A stretch of 32,630 nt of DNA from a virus, in IMG/VR virus record IMGVR_UViG_3300033150_000822, positions 1-32,630 of that record. One strand, given 5' to 3'. Numbering within the stretch: position 1 is the first letter of the stretch; the number at the start of each line of letters is the position of its first letter. The position numbers were made by a program, and so were the translations under genes. The notes under the pieces were generated by a model that was given only the letters and a program-made list of their open reading frames with translations, was not told the DNA's origin and made no database searches. Shown in pieces: positions 20,702 to 29,601 of the stretch.

Positions 20702-21034
20702 ATGAAAATCAATTTATGGGAAGCAATAAAAACATTCTCGAAAGAAATTACAATTCAGAATAAACTGGAGGGCTCTATAGTTGATGGTTATTATGAGCCA
20801 AAATACTCAGTGTTTAAAATAAAAGGAGTTATCGCACATAGAAATACAGACATTTGGTCTCCACAGATACCTGGTATACAGGATCTAGGTGAGATAAGAT
20901 TGTACACGAATCAAGATCTTGCTATTGGAGCCATTATAGATGAAAAATTGAAAGTTATTTTCAAGCAAGACTATCATGACTTGTTTGGAGTTTACATATA
21001 TCGATTGGAGGAAAGCAAAGCAAAAACTGCTTAG
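20702..21034 (+). CDS. Probable head-closure or neck protein
   Basis: 110 residues, mostly beta strands (YSVFKIKGVIAHRNTDIW, IRLYTNQDLAIG, LKVIFKQDYHDLFGVYIY). Small beta-barrel proteins at this place usually form the head-tail stopper or adaptor that closes the capsid after packaging. The ATG directly abuts the stop of the preceding gene. No sharp family motif is seen. Confidence 0.5.
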   Translation: MKINLWEAIKTFSKEITIQNKLEGSIVDGYYEPKYSVFKIKGVIAHRNTDIWSPQIPGIQDLGEIRLYTNQDLAIGAIIDEKLKVIFKQDYHDLFGVYIYRLEESKAKTA

Positions 21035-21080
21035 CAGGACAATCGTTTAGCCTTATGAGAGAACCTCAAGAGGTGTTACC

Positions 21081-21848
21081 ATGAGCCTATCTGAAGAACA
21101 GAAAAAATTAATAATACAAAATATTCCTTCTACTTTTACGATAGAGAATAAAACAATAAAAGCCTCCGTACTGTATGCTAACCAGATGACAGAAGCTCTA
21201 TATCCTTCTATTACTCTTCTCTACGATACAATAGGAGGAAAGATATATAGACCACCTCATAATAGATTAGCAAAGGATTACGAGTACTCTACAAACTCTT
21301 CTGAGACATTTACCGCCACATCCGATTATACGTATGAGAATCTCTTATCTACTGCGGATATTTCAGATGTCTCTATCGAAGGAATTGTGGGCGGATTACC
21401 GCATACGTTTGCCGAGTCCGAATACAGTATAGATCATTCGTCCATAACTTTCATAGGAGTCAAGCCTGATGAAGGAACAGATTTTACAGTCTCTTACACT
21501 GAATATAACCATCTATTAAGATTAGGAGCATTTGTTTATGATCTCATCATCATAGATGTTCATTGCGATAAAAGACATAATGGAGTCAATGGGAGTAAAG
21601 TGGCCTCACATATGGCTCAGAGAGTTCGTGATTGGTTTGCATACGAATTACAAGATTTATTTGAAGAAAATAATGAGAATCTCGTTGTTCTTGACGTGAG
21701 CGATGAGATAAAAAATTTAGACGAGCTCATTCAGTCATTTATGTACCCTAGAAGGAACTTTAGTGCTACGATAGCGAATCTAGAATATGTGGATGTTATC
21801 AAGCCGAGACTTCTAGAGACTGAATATGAGACAGAAGTTGCTATTTAG
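21081..21848 (+). CDS. Probable tail terminator or tail-completion protein
   Basis: 255 residues, upstream of the sheath gene as tail terminators usually are. The middle (residues about 70-145) is strand-rich and could be an inserted beta domain. The C-terminal half has RVRDWFAYELQDLFEENNEN, then LVVLDVSDEIKNLDELIQ and YPRRNFSATI, resembling the alpha/beta core of terminator proteins. GAGGTG precedes the ATG. It is longer than typical terminators, consistent with an insertion. Assignment is inferred from order and secondary-structure impression. Confidence 0.5.
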   Translation: MSLSEEQKKLIIQNIPSTFTIENKTIKASVLYANQMTEALYPSITLLYDTIGGKIYRPPHNRLAKDYEYSTNSSETFTATSDYTYENLLSTADISDVSIEGIVGGLPHTFAESEYSIDHSSITFIGVKPDEGTDFTVSYTEYNHLLRLGAFVYDLIIIDVHCDKRHNGVNGSKVASHMAQRVRDWFAYELQDLFEENNENLVVLDVSDEIKNLDELIQSFMYPRRNFSATIANLEYVDVIKPRLLETEYETEVAI

Positions 21849-21858
21849 CAACTAAGTG

Positions 21859-21868
21859 TATATATAAA
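21859..21868 (+). promoter_or_regulatory. Possible TATA box before the sheath gene
   Basis: TATATATAAA lies about 25 bases upstream of the sheath ATG, in the 41-base gap after the previous stop. GAGGTGA lies between them, so a start at that distance would remove the ribosome-binding site; the match may only reflect A/T-richness. Confidence 0.3.
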
Positions 21869-21889
21869 ATATAAAGAGGTGAAAAAGAA

Positions 21890-23443
21890 ATGCCAGTAGA
21901 AGCAGTAATAATTGATACCACCATAAGTGCGGTGGGAACTAGATTGAGAGAATATGGAAACCCTTGTATAGTGGCAAAAGACGGTTACGCAACAGAAACA
22001 TTCGACGCACCAGGAGCCAGCGGGAAGAAGACATTCGAGATGTCTCAAACATTTACTGATGTCAAGCAGGTGTACCTGGGGGACACAGAATACGTACTCG
22101 ACTCTTCAAACGACTATCCCGCAACACCAGATCCAGGAAAGTACAACTATAGCACTGCGGAACAAGAAATTGTATGTAATGTTGCTGACGGAGATAAAGC
22201 GAAGACACCTAACCTACAAACATACTGCTACAATAAAGTATTAGAGTTCTCGACCATAGCAGCCGTTGAGGATCAGTTTGGATCAGGCACAGACATAGCA
22301 GATGCTGCTGAGATGATCTTTACGCAACAAGTCAAGACACTCTGGATAGTAAGAGCGGAAATAAAGACCGTAACAGACGAAGCTGCAGCAGACGTAGATG
22401 ATGTAACAATGACTCTAGCACATGTACCCCCATGTGGCGAAACATTGCCTACAATAAAGGGAGACGGAGTATCAGCCACAGTAAAATGGGATCCACTATG
22501 TGCCTCAGATCATTTACCTTCAGCTGCATCAGGAGAAGCTTGGGTGAATCCAATAACGGGATATGTGGGAATAGATGCCAATATGATATCTGGAACCGGA
22601 GCAGGACTAGTAGTATCATCCTACACATACATCGATTGGGCTGCAGTAAATACCGCCATAAGCAACGAGGATATAAATATTGTTGTTTTGGCAGACACAC
22701 CAACTGCCGATGCGCATCTTGGTGATTTAGATAAACTTATAGGATATTGTGATAGCAATAATTGGATTATGCCTATCATGTCCAATGCTACAACAGCAGC
22801 AAATATTATAACGCAATTCAATTACTTGACAGATTCTAGAAATGTTATGGGAATAGCTACTACACAAACCGATGATGATATAGCAGCATGTGGAGCAGGA
22901 CTTCTTGCAAACCTTAAACCTTGGGATAATGTCATGTGGCAAAGACTACACGGTCTATCTATGCAGACATATTTCACAACAGAGGAAGTCGAGTCTACGC
23001 TTGAAGGTTCTGAAGCAAATCCCGTGAATGCTGTTATACGAAAAATCGACACTGATGTTATGTCCAATGGTTTAACAACAGTTGGAGGAGATTACAAATA
23101 CATAGATATAACTAGGACAAAATATTATCTCGAAGATTTGATACGGGATAGACTTACAACACTTCTCATGGGAACGAAGCTAACATATGAGAAGAAAGCA
23201 CTTGCTGTGGTCGCTTCAACAATCCGATCTGCTTGTGAAGAAGCTGTTCATGCTACAGCCCTAAGAGAGCCTTGGTACGATGAAGCTGGAGACCTCCATA
23301 CAGGATATATTGTGGAAATGCCAGCATTCGAAGACATACCCACAGCTGATAGAGTGAATAGGGTTCTTAGGAATGTCTTTGTCACTGCATATCTCGCAGG
23401 ACACATACAAGAGATCCGCCTGAACCTTCTGATTACAATCTGA
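21890..23443 (+). CDS. Tail sheath protein
   Basis: 517 residues, a usual sheath length. The C-terminal third carries the typical sheath pattern: ITRTKYYLEDLIRDRLTTLL, a long helix, then GYIVEMPAFEDIPTADRVN and RVLRNVFVTAYLAGHIQEIR leading to the final strand LNLLITI that links to the next subunit. The N-terminal half is beta-rich (VKQVYLGDTEYVLD). The sheath contracts around the tube to drive it through the cell envelope, and this gene is the main evidence that the virus is a myovirus. GAGGTGA precedes the ATG. The tube gene follows, as expected. Confidence 0.85.
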   Translation: MPVEAVIIDTTISAVGTRLREYGNPCIVAKDGYATETFDAPGASGKKTFEMSQTFTDVKQVYLGDTEYVLDSSNDYPATPDPGKYNYSTAEQEIVCNVADGDKAKTPNLQTYCYNKVLEFSTIAAVEDQFGSGTDIADAAEMIFTQQVKTLWIVRAEIKTVTDEAAADVDDVTMTLAHVPPCGETLPTIKGDGVSATVKWDPLCASDHLPSAASGEAWVNPITGYVGIDANMISGTGAGLVVSSYTYIDWAAVNTAISNEDINIVVLADTPTADAHLGDLDKLIGYCDSNNWIMPIMSNATTAANIITQFNYLTDSRNVMGIATTQTDDDIAACGAGLLANLKPWDNVMWQRLHGLSMQTYFTTEEVESTLEGSEANPVNAVIRKIDTDVMSNGLTTVGGDYKYIDITRTKYYLEDLIRDRLTTLLMGTKLTYEKKALAVVASTIRSACEEAVHATALREPWYDEAGDLHTGYIVEMPAFEDIPTADRVNRVLRNVFVTAYLAGHIQEIRLNLLITI

Positions 23444-23459
23444 AGGTTTCACAAAAGAT

Positions 23460-23468
23460 AAATATAAG
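23460..23468 (+). promoter_or_regulatory. Possible TATA box before the tail tube gene
   Basis: AAATATAAG lies in the 58-base gap, with an expected transcript start (about 23488) just before GGTGAT (23491-23496) and the ATG at 23502. This is the same short-leader design as the scaffold promoter at 16797. An extra promoter would suit a highly expressed tube protein. Confidence 0.4.
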
Positions 23469-23501
23469 AAGAAATAGATAGATATTAGAAGGTGATATGA
23501 A

Positions 23502-23930
23502 ATGGCAGTTACTGAACCAACAGTCTATGATATAAGAGATATAGATTGCTACGTAGGAGATAGATTACTGACACAATACGCTACTGGAGGAATTAGTGTT
23601 GCTCCATCAGCAGAAGATACCTTAATAAAAGGGCTTAAAGGTGAGGTTGGATTTAACATAGATCCATCATCCGCTGCAGAAATTACTATAGTCTTAAAGT
23701 CCACGTCTCCAGAAGTAGCTTATCTCAGTTCCCTATGGAGTGGACAAATGAACGCACATACTGTTACGAAAATCAGAATAGTGTCTGTATCTCCAGATGC
23801 TACAGGATTTTCTGAGATAGTCTTAGAATATGCTATGCTTGCTTCACCGCCTACAAAAGCTACAAACGAAAAAGAATCGCCTGATTACAGCTTTCGTTTC
23901 ATAGGGTATGGATACAGGGAAGAAAGTTGA
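23502..23930 (+). CDS. Tail tube protein
   Basis: 142 residues directly after the sheath. Mostly beta strands with few helices: YDIRDIDCYVGDRLLTQY, then a strand pair with VGFNIDPSSAAEITIVLKS and, near the end, SEIVLEYAMLASPP and YSFRFIGYGYRE, like the Mu gpM / DUF3277 class of tubes found in contractile tails. Hexamers stack to make the inner tube. GGTGAT precedes the ATG. Confidence 0.75.
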   Translation: MAVTEPTVYDIRDIDCYVGDRLLTQYATGGISVAPSAEDTLIKGLKGEVGFNIDPSSAAEITIVLKSTSPEVAYLSSLWSGQMNAHTVTKIRIVSVSPDATGFSEIVLEYAMLASPPTKATNEKESPDYSFRFIGYGYREES

Positions 23931-23964
23931 GTCTAGGCTAAATTAAAAGGAGGTGTTTTTATTT

Positions 23965-24276
23965 ATGTCGAAAGTAGAATACAATCCAGAAGAAACAAGA
24001 GAGATAGATGTCTTTGGAGAGAAACATGTAATTAAGTCTATGTGTGGTATGGATTACATGGATCTCATAGGCAAATGCTCGGATCTACAAGGAAAAGTCG
24101 ATAGGAGAAAATATACACAGCTACTATTTAGACAATGTATAGTTTCCCCTAAGAGAGACCCATCGAAGTACAGTGCACCAGCAGCTCTTCTTCTATTCTC
24201 TGAAATTGAGAACATGTTAGGAGTCGCTGAGCTGATGCAAAAAAACTTGCTGAAGATTCCAGGAGCGAAAGAATAA
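23965..24276 (+). CDS. Tail assembly chaperone, short form
   Basis: 103 residues from ATG 23965, with GGAGG 11 bases upstream; GTG 23953 is in frame but overlaps that site. It sits between the tube and tape-measure genes, where tail assembly chaperones lie. The protein starts with strands (REIDVFGEKHVIKSMCGMDY) followed by helices (RRKYTQLLFRQCIV). Near its end the in-frame codons CAA AAA AAC create A_AAA_AAC, and the -1 frame is open for another 73 codons. Short and long forms together coat the tape measure during tail assembly in lambda-like systems. Confidence 0.8.
   Translation: MSKVEYNPEETREIDVFGEKHVIKSMCGMDYMDLIGKCSDLQGKVDRRKYTQLLFRQCIVSPKRDPSKYSAPAALLLFSEIENMLGVAELMQKNLLKIPGAKE
24240..24246 (+). 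promoter_or_regulatory. Slippery heptamer A_AAA_AAC for -1 frameshifting
   Basis: The heptamer lies in the correct frame (CA[A AAA AAC]) 30 bases before the short-form stop. It is a classic X_XXY_YYZ site, at the place where dsDNA phages use frameshifting for tail chaperones. No strong downstream pseudoknot is obvious by eye. Confidence 0.85.
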
Positions 24277-24467
24277 TCTACGACATTGCAGCAGAATTTG
24301 GTTTAGACCCACGTTCTGTGGGTAAATGGGATATAAAAGACATCTGGAAAGCATCACATTATTTGATAGAAAAGTATAAGCCTATTAAGAGAAAAATCGA
24401 TGAGGCTGAGAGGGAGCTTCGGCAAGTTTCTCCTGGAAGACCTGTCCCCAAATACATATTCAGGTGA
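24246..24467 (+). CDS. Tail assembly chaperone, frameshift extension (long form C terminus)
   Basis: After a -1 shift at 24246 the frame reads LAEDSRSERIIYDIAAEFGL and continues without stop to TGA at 24465-24467, adding 73 residues for a product of about 167. The extension has no start codon or ribosome-binding site of its own but is clearly protein-like, with RSVGKWDIKDIWKASHYLIE and a helical tail. This matches the G/GT arrangement, in which the extension recruits the tail tube. Its stop overlaps the ribosome-binding site of the tape-measure gene. Confidence 0.85.
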   Translation, partial: LAEDSRSERIIYDIAAEFGLDPRSVGKWDIKDIWKASHYLIEKYKPIKRKIDEAERELRQVSPGRPVPKYIFR

Positions 24468-24473
24468 TACATT

Positions 24474-26696
24474 TTGGCTTTTGAAATAGCGTCTTTCATA
24501 GTTAGGTTTGGTCTAGAGGGATTAGAGAAATCTCTCCAGGGAGTGAATATGATAGGTAGCTCCATGGAGACTGCTGTTAAAGCTGGTCAGGGTTTGAGAT
24601 CAGCTGCGCTTTATACAGGTTTCGCACTCTGGACTGTCGGAGCTCAAGCGAAGAGAGTGGCAGGCATTATCAACAAAACCTGGATGGGGGCAATAAAGAC
24701 ATATGCGGAATTTGAATATGGGCAAAAGAGAGTAGCAATTATCTCTGGAGCTTCTGCTGCACAAACTAGACTTTTGGCTGAGGAAACTATAGCTCTCGGT
24801 AGAGCAACAGAATGGACAACAACACAAATTACTGCAGCGGAAAAAATTCTAGCCATGGCTGGATTCACTGTTAATGAAATCCTCACAGCCACCCCCGAAA
24901 TCCTATCTCTCGCTACAATCGGATTAATCAATACAGAAGAGGCAGCGAAGATTGCAGCAGAAGCATTGAAGGGATTTGGTCTAGAAGCTGAGTCCCTCAC
25001 CTTCGTTGTCTCGTCTATGGCTTATGCGATCACACATTCTCTAGCAACAATCCAATCTCTAGGAACAGCATTCCCATATGTGTCCGCAGTTGCTGAGGAA
25101 TTTAACTGGACTATACAATCTGTTACTGCTTCCCTCATGATCATGACGGATGCAGGTATAGAAGGTTCTAAAGCAGGAATGGCCATGAGGACTGGAGCAC
25201 TCAGGTTGGCGAAGGCTGTCGGTATCCTATCTGGAGAAGCCATGAGTGCGGAAAAAGTCATAAAGAAATATGGTTTCACATTTACTGATGCATATGGAAC
25301 TATGCTTCCAATTCCCGACATAATAGATGAACTTGTTGATAAACTAGGGCATCTATCAAATGCTGAGAGAATGGCTGCGCTTCAGGCTCTCTTCGGGACT
25401 AGATATGCTGCAGCCTGGTCTAAACTTATGGCAGAAGGTGGGGACGATCTGAGGAAGCAGGCTGAGAACATGGAAATGGTCGCTGTTCGACAACTCCTCA
25501 TAAACAAAGGATACACTGACACTACTAAAGCCTTGGATTTTCTTAGAAGACAAATGAAGGCTGGTATAGATGTTACGCAATACTTTATCAACACTTGGGG
25601 TGCTGCTCCAGAAGTCGCAGAAGCAATGAATAAAATTCTAACAGCAACCTCCGAGAAATACGAAGAGTATGTAAAAGCTGTTGAGAATGCTCAGACACAG
25701 ACTGAAATGCAAATAAAACAGATAAAGTCTCTAACTGGCTTCTTGAAGCTTATTAAGTCTGATTTAGAAGCCATAAATGTTCTTTTCGGGGAACAATTAG
25801 CACCGACACTTCAAACGCTTGCAAAAGCATTCAGAACTGTCTTTGGCTGGATAATAGGGATGCCACCTGGTTTGAAAAAGACCCTTATCATGATAGGTCT
25901 ACTCGCAGGGAGTCTTCTAGCTCTGATAGCTGCAGCCACTGCTCTCATAGCACCTGTATTTCTACTGATTTCGTCTCTCGCCATCTACACGATGCAAGCA
26001 GCTGGGGCAGCGGGTATCACTGTTTTGTTGGGTAAAAGTTGGATAATGTTAAAGTTGGTGTTTTGGCATCTCCTACCTGTCATGGCTGCCATTTCTGCTG
26101 CTCTCGTCGTAGCGATTGGCTTGTTTGTGTTTTGGACAACTGTTATTGATGAGATTAACAAAAGATTTGGAAAAGCTGCTGCGGCAATAACAGCTCTAAT
26201 TGCAGTTATTTCCAGTGCACTCATACTCGCAAAGATAATTACACTAGTGAAGGCTTTCACAGCAGCCCTCGTTGCAAACAAGATAGCAGCATTAGATTTA
26301 GCAATAGCTCATGAAGCACTTGCTGGTGCTGAAGCATTGTCTAGTGGTGCTGCGGCTACCGGTACAGCTGTTCGCTCTGGGGGATTGCTAGCAAGACTTG
26401 GTCTAGGCGGAGTGTCACTAGGAGGTTTAGCCTCCACTCTCGGAGCTATAGCAGCAGTGATCACAGTAGCAGTGCCTGTTGCGTATGGTCTAGCTAAATT
26501 AATGATTTGGGCCAAAGAGAAAATATTTGGTGGAGAAGGTGGATTTCGTGGGTATATGTTAAGGAGAGAATTTGAGAAGGCGGAGAGGATTAGGGAGGAG
26601 AGAGGTATCACGATAGACGTTCACAACAATGTAGTCAAGAGTGACAGAGACCTAGCAGACCTTATAAGGCGTGAGTTTGAGAGGTCGATTGGATGA
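24474..26696 (+). CDS. Tail tape measure protein
   Basis: 740 residues, the longest tail gene. The N-terminal 370 residues match the phage tape-measure core: EFEYGQKRVAIISGASAAQT, EETIALGRATEWTTTQITAA, ETLAMAGF-like repeats (KILAMAGFTVNEILTATPEI), SIQSVTASLMIMTDAGIEGS-like and ALFGTRYAAAWSKL. Hydrophobic segments at about 463-550 and 590-660 would insert into the host membrane during DNA delivery. By the usual scaling of about 1.5 angstrom per residue, the tail would be near 110 nm. The start is TTG 24474 with GGTGAT five bases upstream. The stop overlaps the next ATG. Confidence 0.9.
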   Translation: MAFEIASFIVRFGLEGLEKSLQGVNMIGSSMETAVKAGQGLRSAALYTGFALWTVGAQAKRVAGIINKTWMGAIKTYAEFEYGQKRVAIISGASAAQTRLLAEETIALGRATEWTTTQITAAEKILAMAGFTVNEILTATPEILSLATIGLINTEEAAKIAAEALKGFGLEAESLTFVVSSMAYAITHSLATIQSLGTAFPYVSAVAEEFNWTIQSVTASLMIMTDAGIEGSKAGMAMRTGALRLAKAVGILSGEAMSAEKVIKKYGFTFTDAYGTMLPIPDIIDELVDKLGHLSNAERMAALQALFGTRYAAAWSKLMAEGGDDLRKQAENMEMVAVRQLLINKGYTDTTKALDFLRRQMKAGIDVTQYFINTWGAAPEVAEAMNKILTATSEKYEEYVKAVENAQTQTEMQIKQIKSLTGFLKLIKSDLEAINVLFGEQLAPTLQTLAKAFRTVFGWIIGMPPGLKKTLIMIGLLAGSLLALIAAATALIAPVFLLISSLAIYTMQAAGAAGITVLLGKSWIMLKLVFWHLLPVMAAISAALVVAIGLFVFWTTVIDEINKRFGKAAAAITALIAVISSALILAKIITLVKAFTAALVANKIAALDLAIAHEALAGAEALSSGAAATGTAVRSGGLLARLGLGGVSLGGLASTLGAIAAVITVAVPVAYGLAKLMIWAKEKIFGGEGGFRGYMLRREFEKAERIREERGITIDVHNNVVKSDRDLADLIRREFERSIG

Positions 26697-27610
26697 CATA
26701 CAGAATAGAAGCTGAGAATGAAGACATCACGCTCGGTGGATACCCATTTGAAGCGGTGTCCATAGCAGAACATACCTTTCAGAATGTAGTCATTAAACAT
26801 CCTATGGAAGAAGGTTTTGAAATAGCCGATCATATATCCACTGTGAACAGAAAGTTTAGAGTAACTCTCACACTATTCACTGGACGGTCTAGAAAAGGTG
26901 AATACGCTTGGAGAGATCAACAATTATCTTATTTAAAATATCTATACGAAAATAAGTACGCTGTCCCGTTTGAGTCCACAGTAGTAGGCTATATAGACAA
27001 TGTAGTAATCTCCAACATGACTGTCTCCACATCTAACAAATCTGCTAACACATATGATGTGACGTTAGAATTGGAGCAGCTGAGAGTCGCCATTCCGCTT
27101 GAAGAAACACTGTATCTCATTACCGATAAGGATGGTACTGTATATAGTAATATTCCCAATGACTTGGGATCAAAACCAATACCAACAGATTTGGTCGCAC
27201 CTCCCTGGGAAGACGAGGATGATAAAAGTATATGGGACATACTTTTAGATGGCTTTAAATCTGTGGGAAGACTTCTTGGTCTAGGTGGAGAAGAAGCACC
27301 GTCTGTGTGGCGTAAGTTTCCCATTGATCCAGGGAACGAGCATGTTGTATTTGAAACTAACGTAGCCTATGTTGACTACATATGCGAACTTAGATATTCC
27401 GAAGACACCAAAATTCCACATTTAAAGATAACTAGGAAAAGCGATAAAAAGGTTGTCCTTAATTCGGAAATGATAAATAAGACAACATATGTAATTATGC
27501 ATGATGATATAGATAAGAGATGGGTTTTATACTGTAAGAGTAACAGCCCTGAATCTCCAGATTATAGAATAACCACAGCGTTAGAAGAAGCTGAGGTGGA
27601 AGAGGAATGA
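26693..27610 (+). CDS. Probable distal tail or baseplate hub protein
   Basis: 305 residues right after the tape measure. The N-terminal half is strand-rich and resembles Dit-like and gp53-like baseplate proteins (PFEAVSIAEHTFQNVVIKHP, VTLTLFTGRSRKGEYAWRDQ, ELEQLRVAIPLEE). A central low-complexity linker with PPWEDEDDKSIWDILLDGF and GLGGEEAP leads to a C-terminal beta domain (LRYSEDTKIPHLKITRKSDK). It would link tube, tape and hub. Start ATG 26693 overlaps the tape-measure stop. The exact family is uncertain. Confidence 0.6.
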   Translation: MTYRIEAENEDITLGGYPFEAVSIAEHTFQNVVIKHPMEEGFEIADHISTVNRKFRVTLTLFTGRSRKGEYAWRDQQLSYLKYLYENKYAVPFESTVVGYIDNVVISNMTVSTSNKSANTYDVTLELEQLRVAIPLEETLYLITDKDGTVYSNIPNDLGSKPIPTDLVAPPWEDEDDKSIWDILLDGFKSVGRLLGLGGEEAPSVWRKFPIDPGNEHVVFETNVAYVDYICELRYSEDTKIPHLKITRKSDKKVVLNSEMINKTTYVIMHDDIDKRWVLYCKSNSPESPDYRITTALEEAEVEEE

Positions 27611-28578
27611 TAGGGAGATTATACAAAAAATATGTACGATTGGATATAGGAATTGGTAAGAAATGGAAAGAGTACATATACCCTACTTTCGAAATCCACT
27701 TTACAATGGAGGGTTCAGATACGACTGATGCAGATGCGGCGGACATAACTATATACAATTTGAGTACAAACACAATACGAAACATAGAAGAGGGAACTCC
27801 CGTGAGACTATACGGTGGTTTCTATCAAGACCCTCCCTCCACAGCATCACCATCCACTTACGGTATGATCTTCAGTGGGACAGTCAGCGAGAAAGAAGTA
27901 ACATATGAACAAGCTGATGAAGCAGTAAAGTTACATTGTCTCACCGATATGAAACAATTACTATCAGTTCCCATTAATCACGAATTATACTGGACTGAAC
28001 CAACATACACGAATGAAATACTCGGAGAGATAGCGTGGCTCGCACATAAAAACGGGCTAATCCTAAGTTATGAGCTCCCGAAAGAAGAAGGACTCCTTTA
28101 CAAGAGCAAAGGATTTTACGGGGAGACATATTGGGGAGCAATACAACAAATCTGTAAAGACAACAAATATATATTTAGAGTAACACCACAATCTCGTTTA
28201 GTAATCAAATCACAAACTGGAGCATCAGCGAACAGTTATATAGAGGAAGTGGGGTATGTTCTAAACAAAAATACTGGTCTTATAGAAGCAATTCCCGATG
28301 GATCAGCGGATACCGAAAATGTCAATGAAAGAACACAATGGAAGATTACCGCCCTTCTCTTATGGAAGGTGGGAATTAGAAGTCTCGTTAAAGTTGAGGG
28401 AAAATATTTAAATTCCACATGCCTGGTTAACTCCTATAAAATGATAAGTGATGAGTCAACGAATACCATAGAGATGACCGTGACACCATATCCCGGAAAC
28501 ATTAAAGAAGTAGCTTATCCGTCTGGAAGAATTGGAGCACAAAGGAGGAAAATACTAACAACAGGTGAATTCTGGTGA
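27607..28578 (+). CDS. Baseplate hub protein (gpD / Mu gp44-like)
   Basis: 323 residues. The N-terminal part (FEIHFTMEGSDTTDADAADI, TIYNLSTNTIRNIEEGTPVR, then MIFSGTVSEKEVTYEQ) is the common start of baseplate hubs in which short strands alternate with N-x-S/T turns. The middle has a long domain (HKNGLILSYELPKEEG, WGAIQQICKDNKYIFRV), and the C-terminal part is beta (RSLVKVEGKYLNSTCLVNSY). These proteins trimerise at the tail tip and carry the spike. GAGGTGG and GAGG precede the ATG, which overlaps the upstream stop. The spike gene follows. Confidence 0.75.
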   Translation: MIGRLYKKYVRLDIGIGKKWKEYIYPTFEIHFTMEGSDTTDADAADITIYNLSTNTIRNIEEGTPVRLYGGFYQDPPSTASPSTYGMIFSGTVSEKEVTYEQADEAVKLHCLTDMKQLLSVPINHELYWTEPTYTNEILGEIAWLAHKNGLILSYELPKEEGLLYKSKGFYGETYWGAIQQICKDNKYIFRVTPQSRLVIKSQTGASANSYIEEVGYVLNKNTGLIEAIPDGSADTENVNERTQWKITALLLWKVGIRSLVKVEGKYLNSTCLVNSYKMISDESTNTIEMTVTPYPGNIKEVAYPSGRIGAQRRKILTTGEFW

Positions 28579-28582
28579 TAAC

Positions 28583-29215
28583 ATGACAAAGCCGATAGGA
28601 CAGAGGATAAGAGATATGATACAATACAGGTTACAGAGTCTATGGACAGCAGTTCCTGGAATTATAGTGGATATAGATCATTCGACACTGCGTTGTCAGG
28701 TAAAAATCAAATTAACCATGGAGTTCGATAACGGAGAAGTCAGAGAGACACCAGTTATAGCAGATGTCCCAATAGCCTTTCAGAAAGGGAAGGATGCAGT
28801 GGTTATACCTGATTACGCAGTAGGAGATGTGGTTTTATTGGTCTTCTCCAGATATGCATTAGACAAGCTTTTAATAGACAAAGATATAAGAGACCCAGTG
28901 TTTAGGAGGCAATTTACAGTTGACGATGCCATAATAGTCGGAGGCTTCTTTACAGAAGATGATACAATTCCTCAGAAAGATGAGGAGAGGGACTTTACTA
29001 TCCTTAGAAAGACGGATAATGGGATTTCACAGATAATATTAAAAGAAAATGGAGATATAGTTATTAAGATAGCTAGTGGAAATCTACAGATAGAAGGTAC
29101 GAAGATTTACCTAAATTGCGACGCAAGTACTGGTAAGGGAGTCTGTAGGGTAGGAGACAAAGACTCAGATGGAGACACGATGATCGAAGGCTCAAACACA
29201 GTGTATGTAGGGTGA
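28583..29215 (+). CDS. Baseplate spike protein (Gp138 / gpV-like)
   Basis: 210 residues from ATG 28583, with GGTGATAAC just upstream (an earlier in-frame ATG at 28565 is less likely). Residues about 25-130 form an OB-like N-terminal domain with DVPIAFQKGKDAVVIPDYAV and GDVVLLVFSRYALDKLL, typical of Gp138 or gpV. The C-terminal part is repetitive short strands (NGDIVIKIASGNLQIEGTKI, YLNCDASTGKG), the start of a beta-helical spike. A trimer would form the membrane-piercing tip. Confidence 0.75.
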   Translation: MTKPIGQRIRDMIQYRLQSLWTAVPGIIVDIDHSTLRCQVKIKLTMEFDNGEVRETPVIADVPIAFQKGKDAVVIPDYAVGDVVLLVFSRYALDKLLIDKDIRDPVFRRQFTVDDAIIVGGFFTEDDTIPQKDEERDFTILRKTDNGISQIILKENGDIVIKIASGNLQIEGTKIYLNCDASTGKGVCRVGDKDSDGDTMIEGSNTVYVG

Positions 29216-29220
29216 TGAAT

Positions 29221-29601
29221 ATGGAAACATATGGTAGGACATTTCAACTTTGGCGAGTAGAAGATATACCAGCCAACATAAGATTTGTCTCAGGAAGACT
29301 TCAAATGGAAATCGACAGCGGGGAGAAAGTTAGACAAGATTTATGTATACTAATCAGGACACAACTTGGTGAAGACATGTTCCATCCTAACACGGGATTT
29401 GATTCACTGAAAGTGGTTCAGGAGAGAGCAAGTAAAGCTATGTTGAAATACGAGCTCGAAAAATGTATAAACACTTACCCCTGGCTAGACACAATTAACA
29501 GTATTGAGATAGGTGACATAAACGCCTTTAGACAAATTCCAGTATCTATCAGCATAACAACTGTGAAAGGAGATGAAATACAGCTTAACATGGTGATATA
29601 A
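29221..29601 (+). CDS. Baseplate wedge protein, gp25-like
   Basis: 126 residues from ATG 29221 after GGTGATGA; in-frame GTG and ATG a few codons earlier overlap that site. The family features are visible: LQMEIDSGEKVRQDLCILIR, TQLGEDMFHPNTGFD, then VQERASKAMLKYELEKCINT and YPWLDTINSIEIGD. gp25/gpW proteins have lysozyme-like size but act structurally, starting sheath assembly at the baseplate. Placement between spike and baseplate J is canonical. Confidence 0.85.
   Translation: METYGRTFQLWRVEDIPANIRFVSGRLQMEIDSGEKVRQDLCILIRTQLGEDMFHPNTGFDSLKVVQERASKAMLKYELEKCINTYPWLDTINSIEIGDINAFRQIPVSISITTVKGDEIQLNMVI

Noticed and set aside
22432-22725. Plus-strand frame of 97 residues inside the sheath gene
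   Set aside because: It is an out-of-frame reading of the tail sheath gene without its own start signals.
24246-24467. The chaperone extension as an independent gene
   Set aside because: It has no NTG start with a ribosome-binding site near its beginning; the in-frame slippery heptamer explains its expression better.
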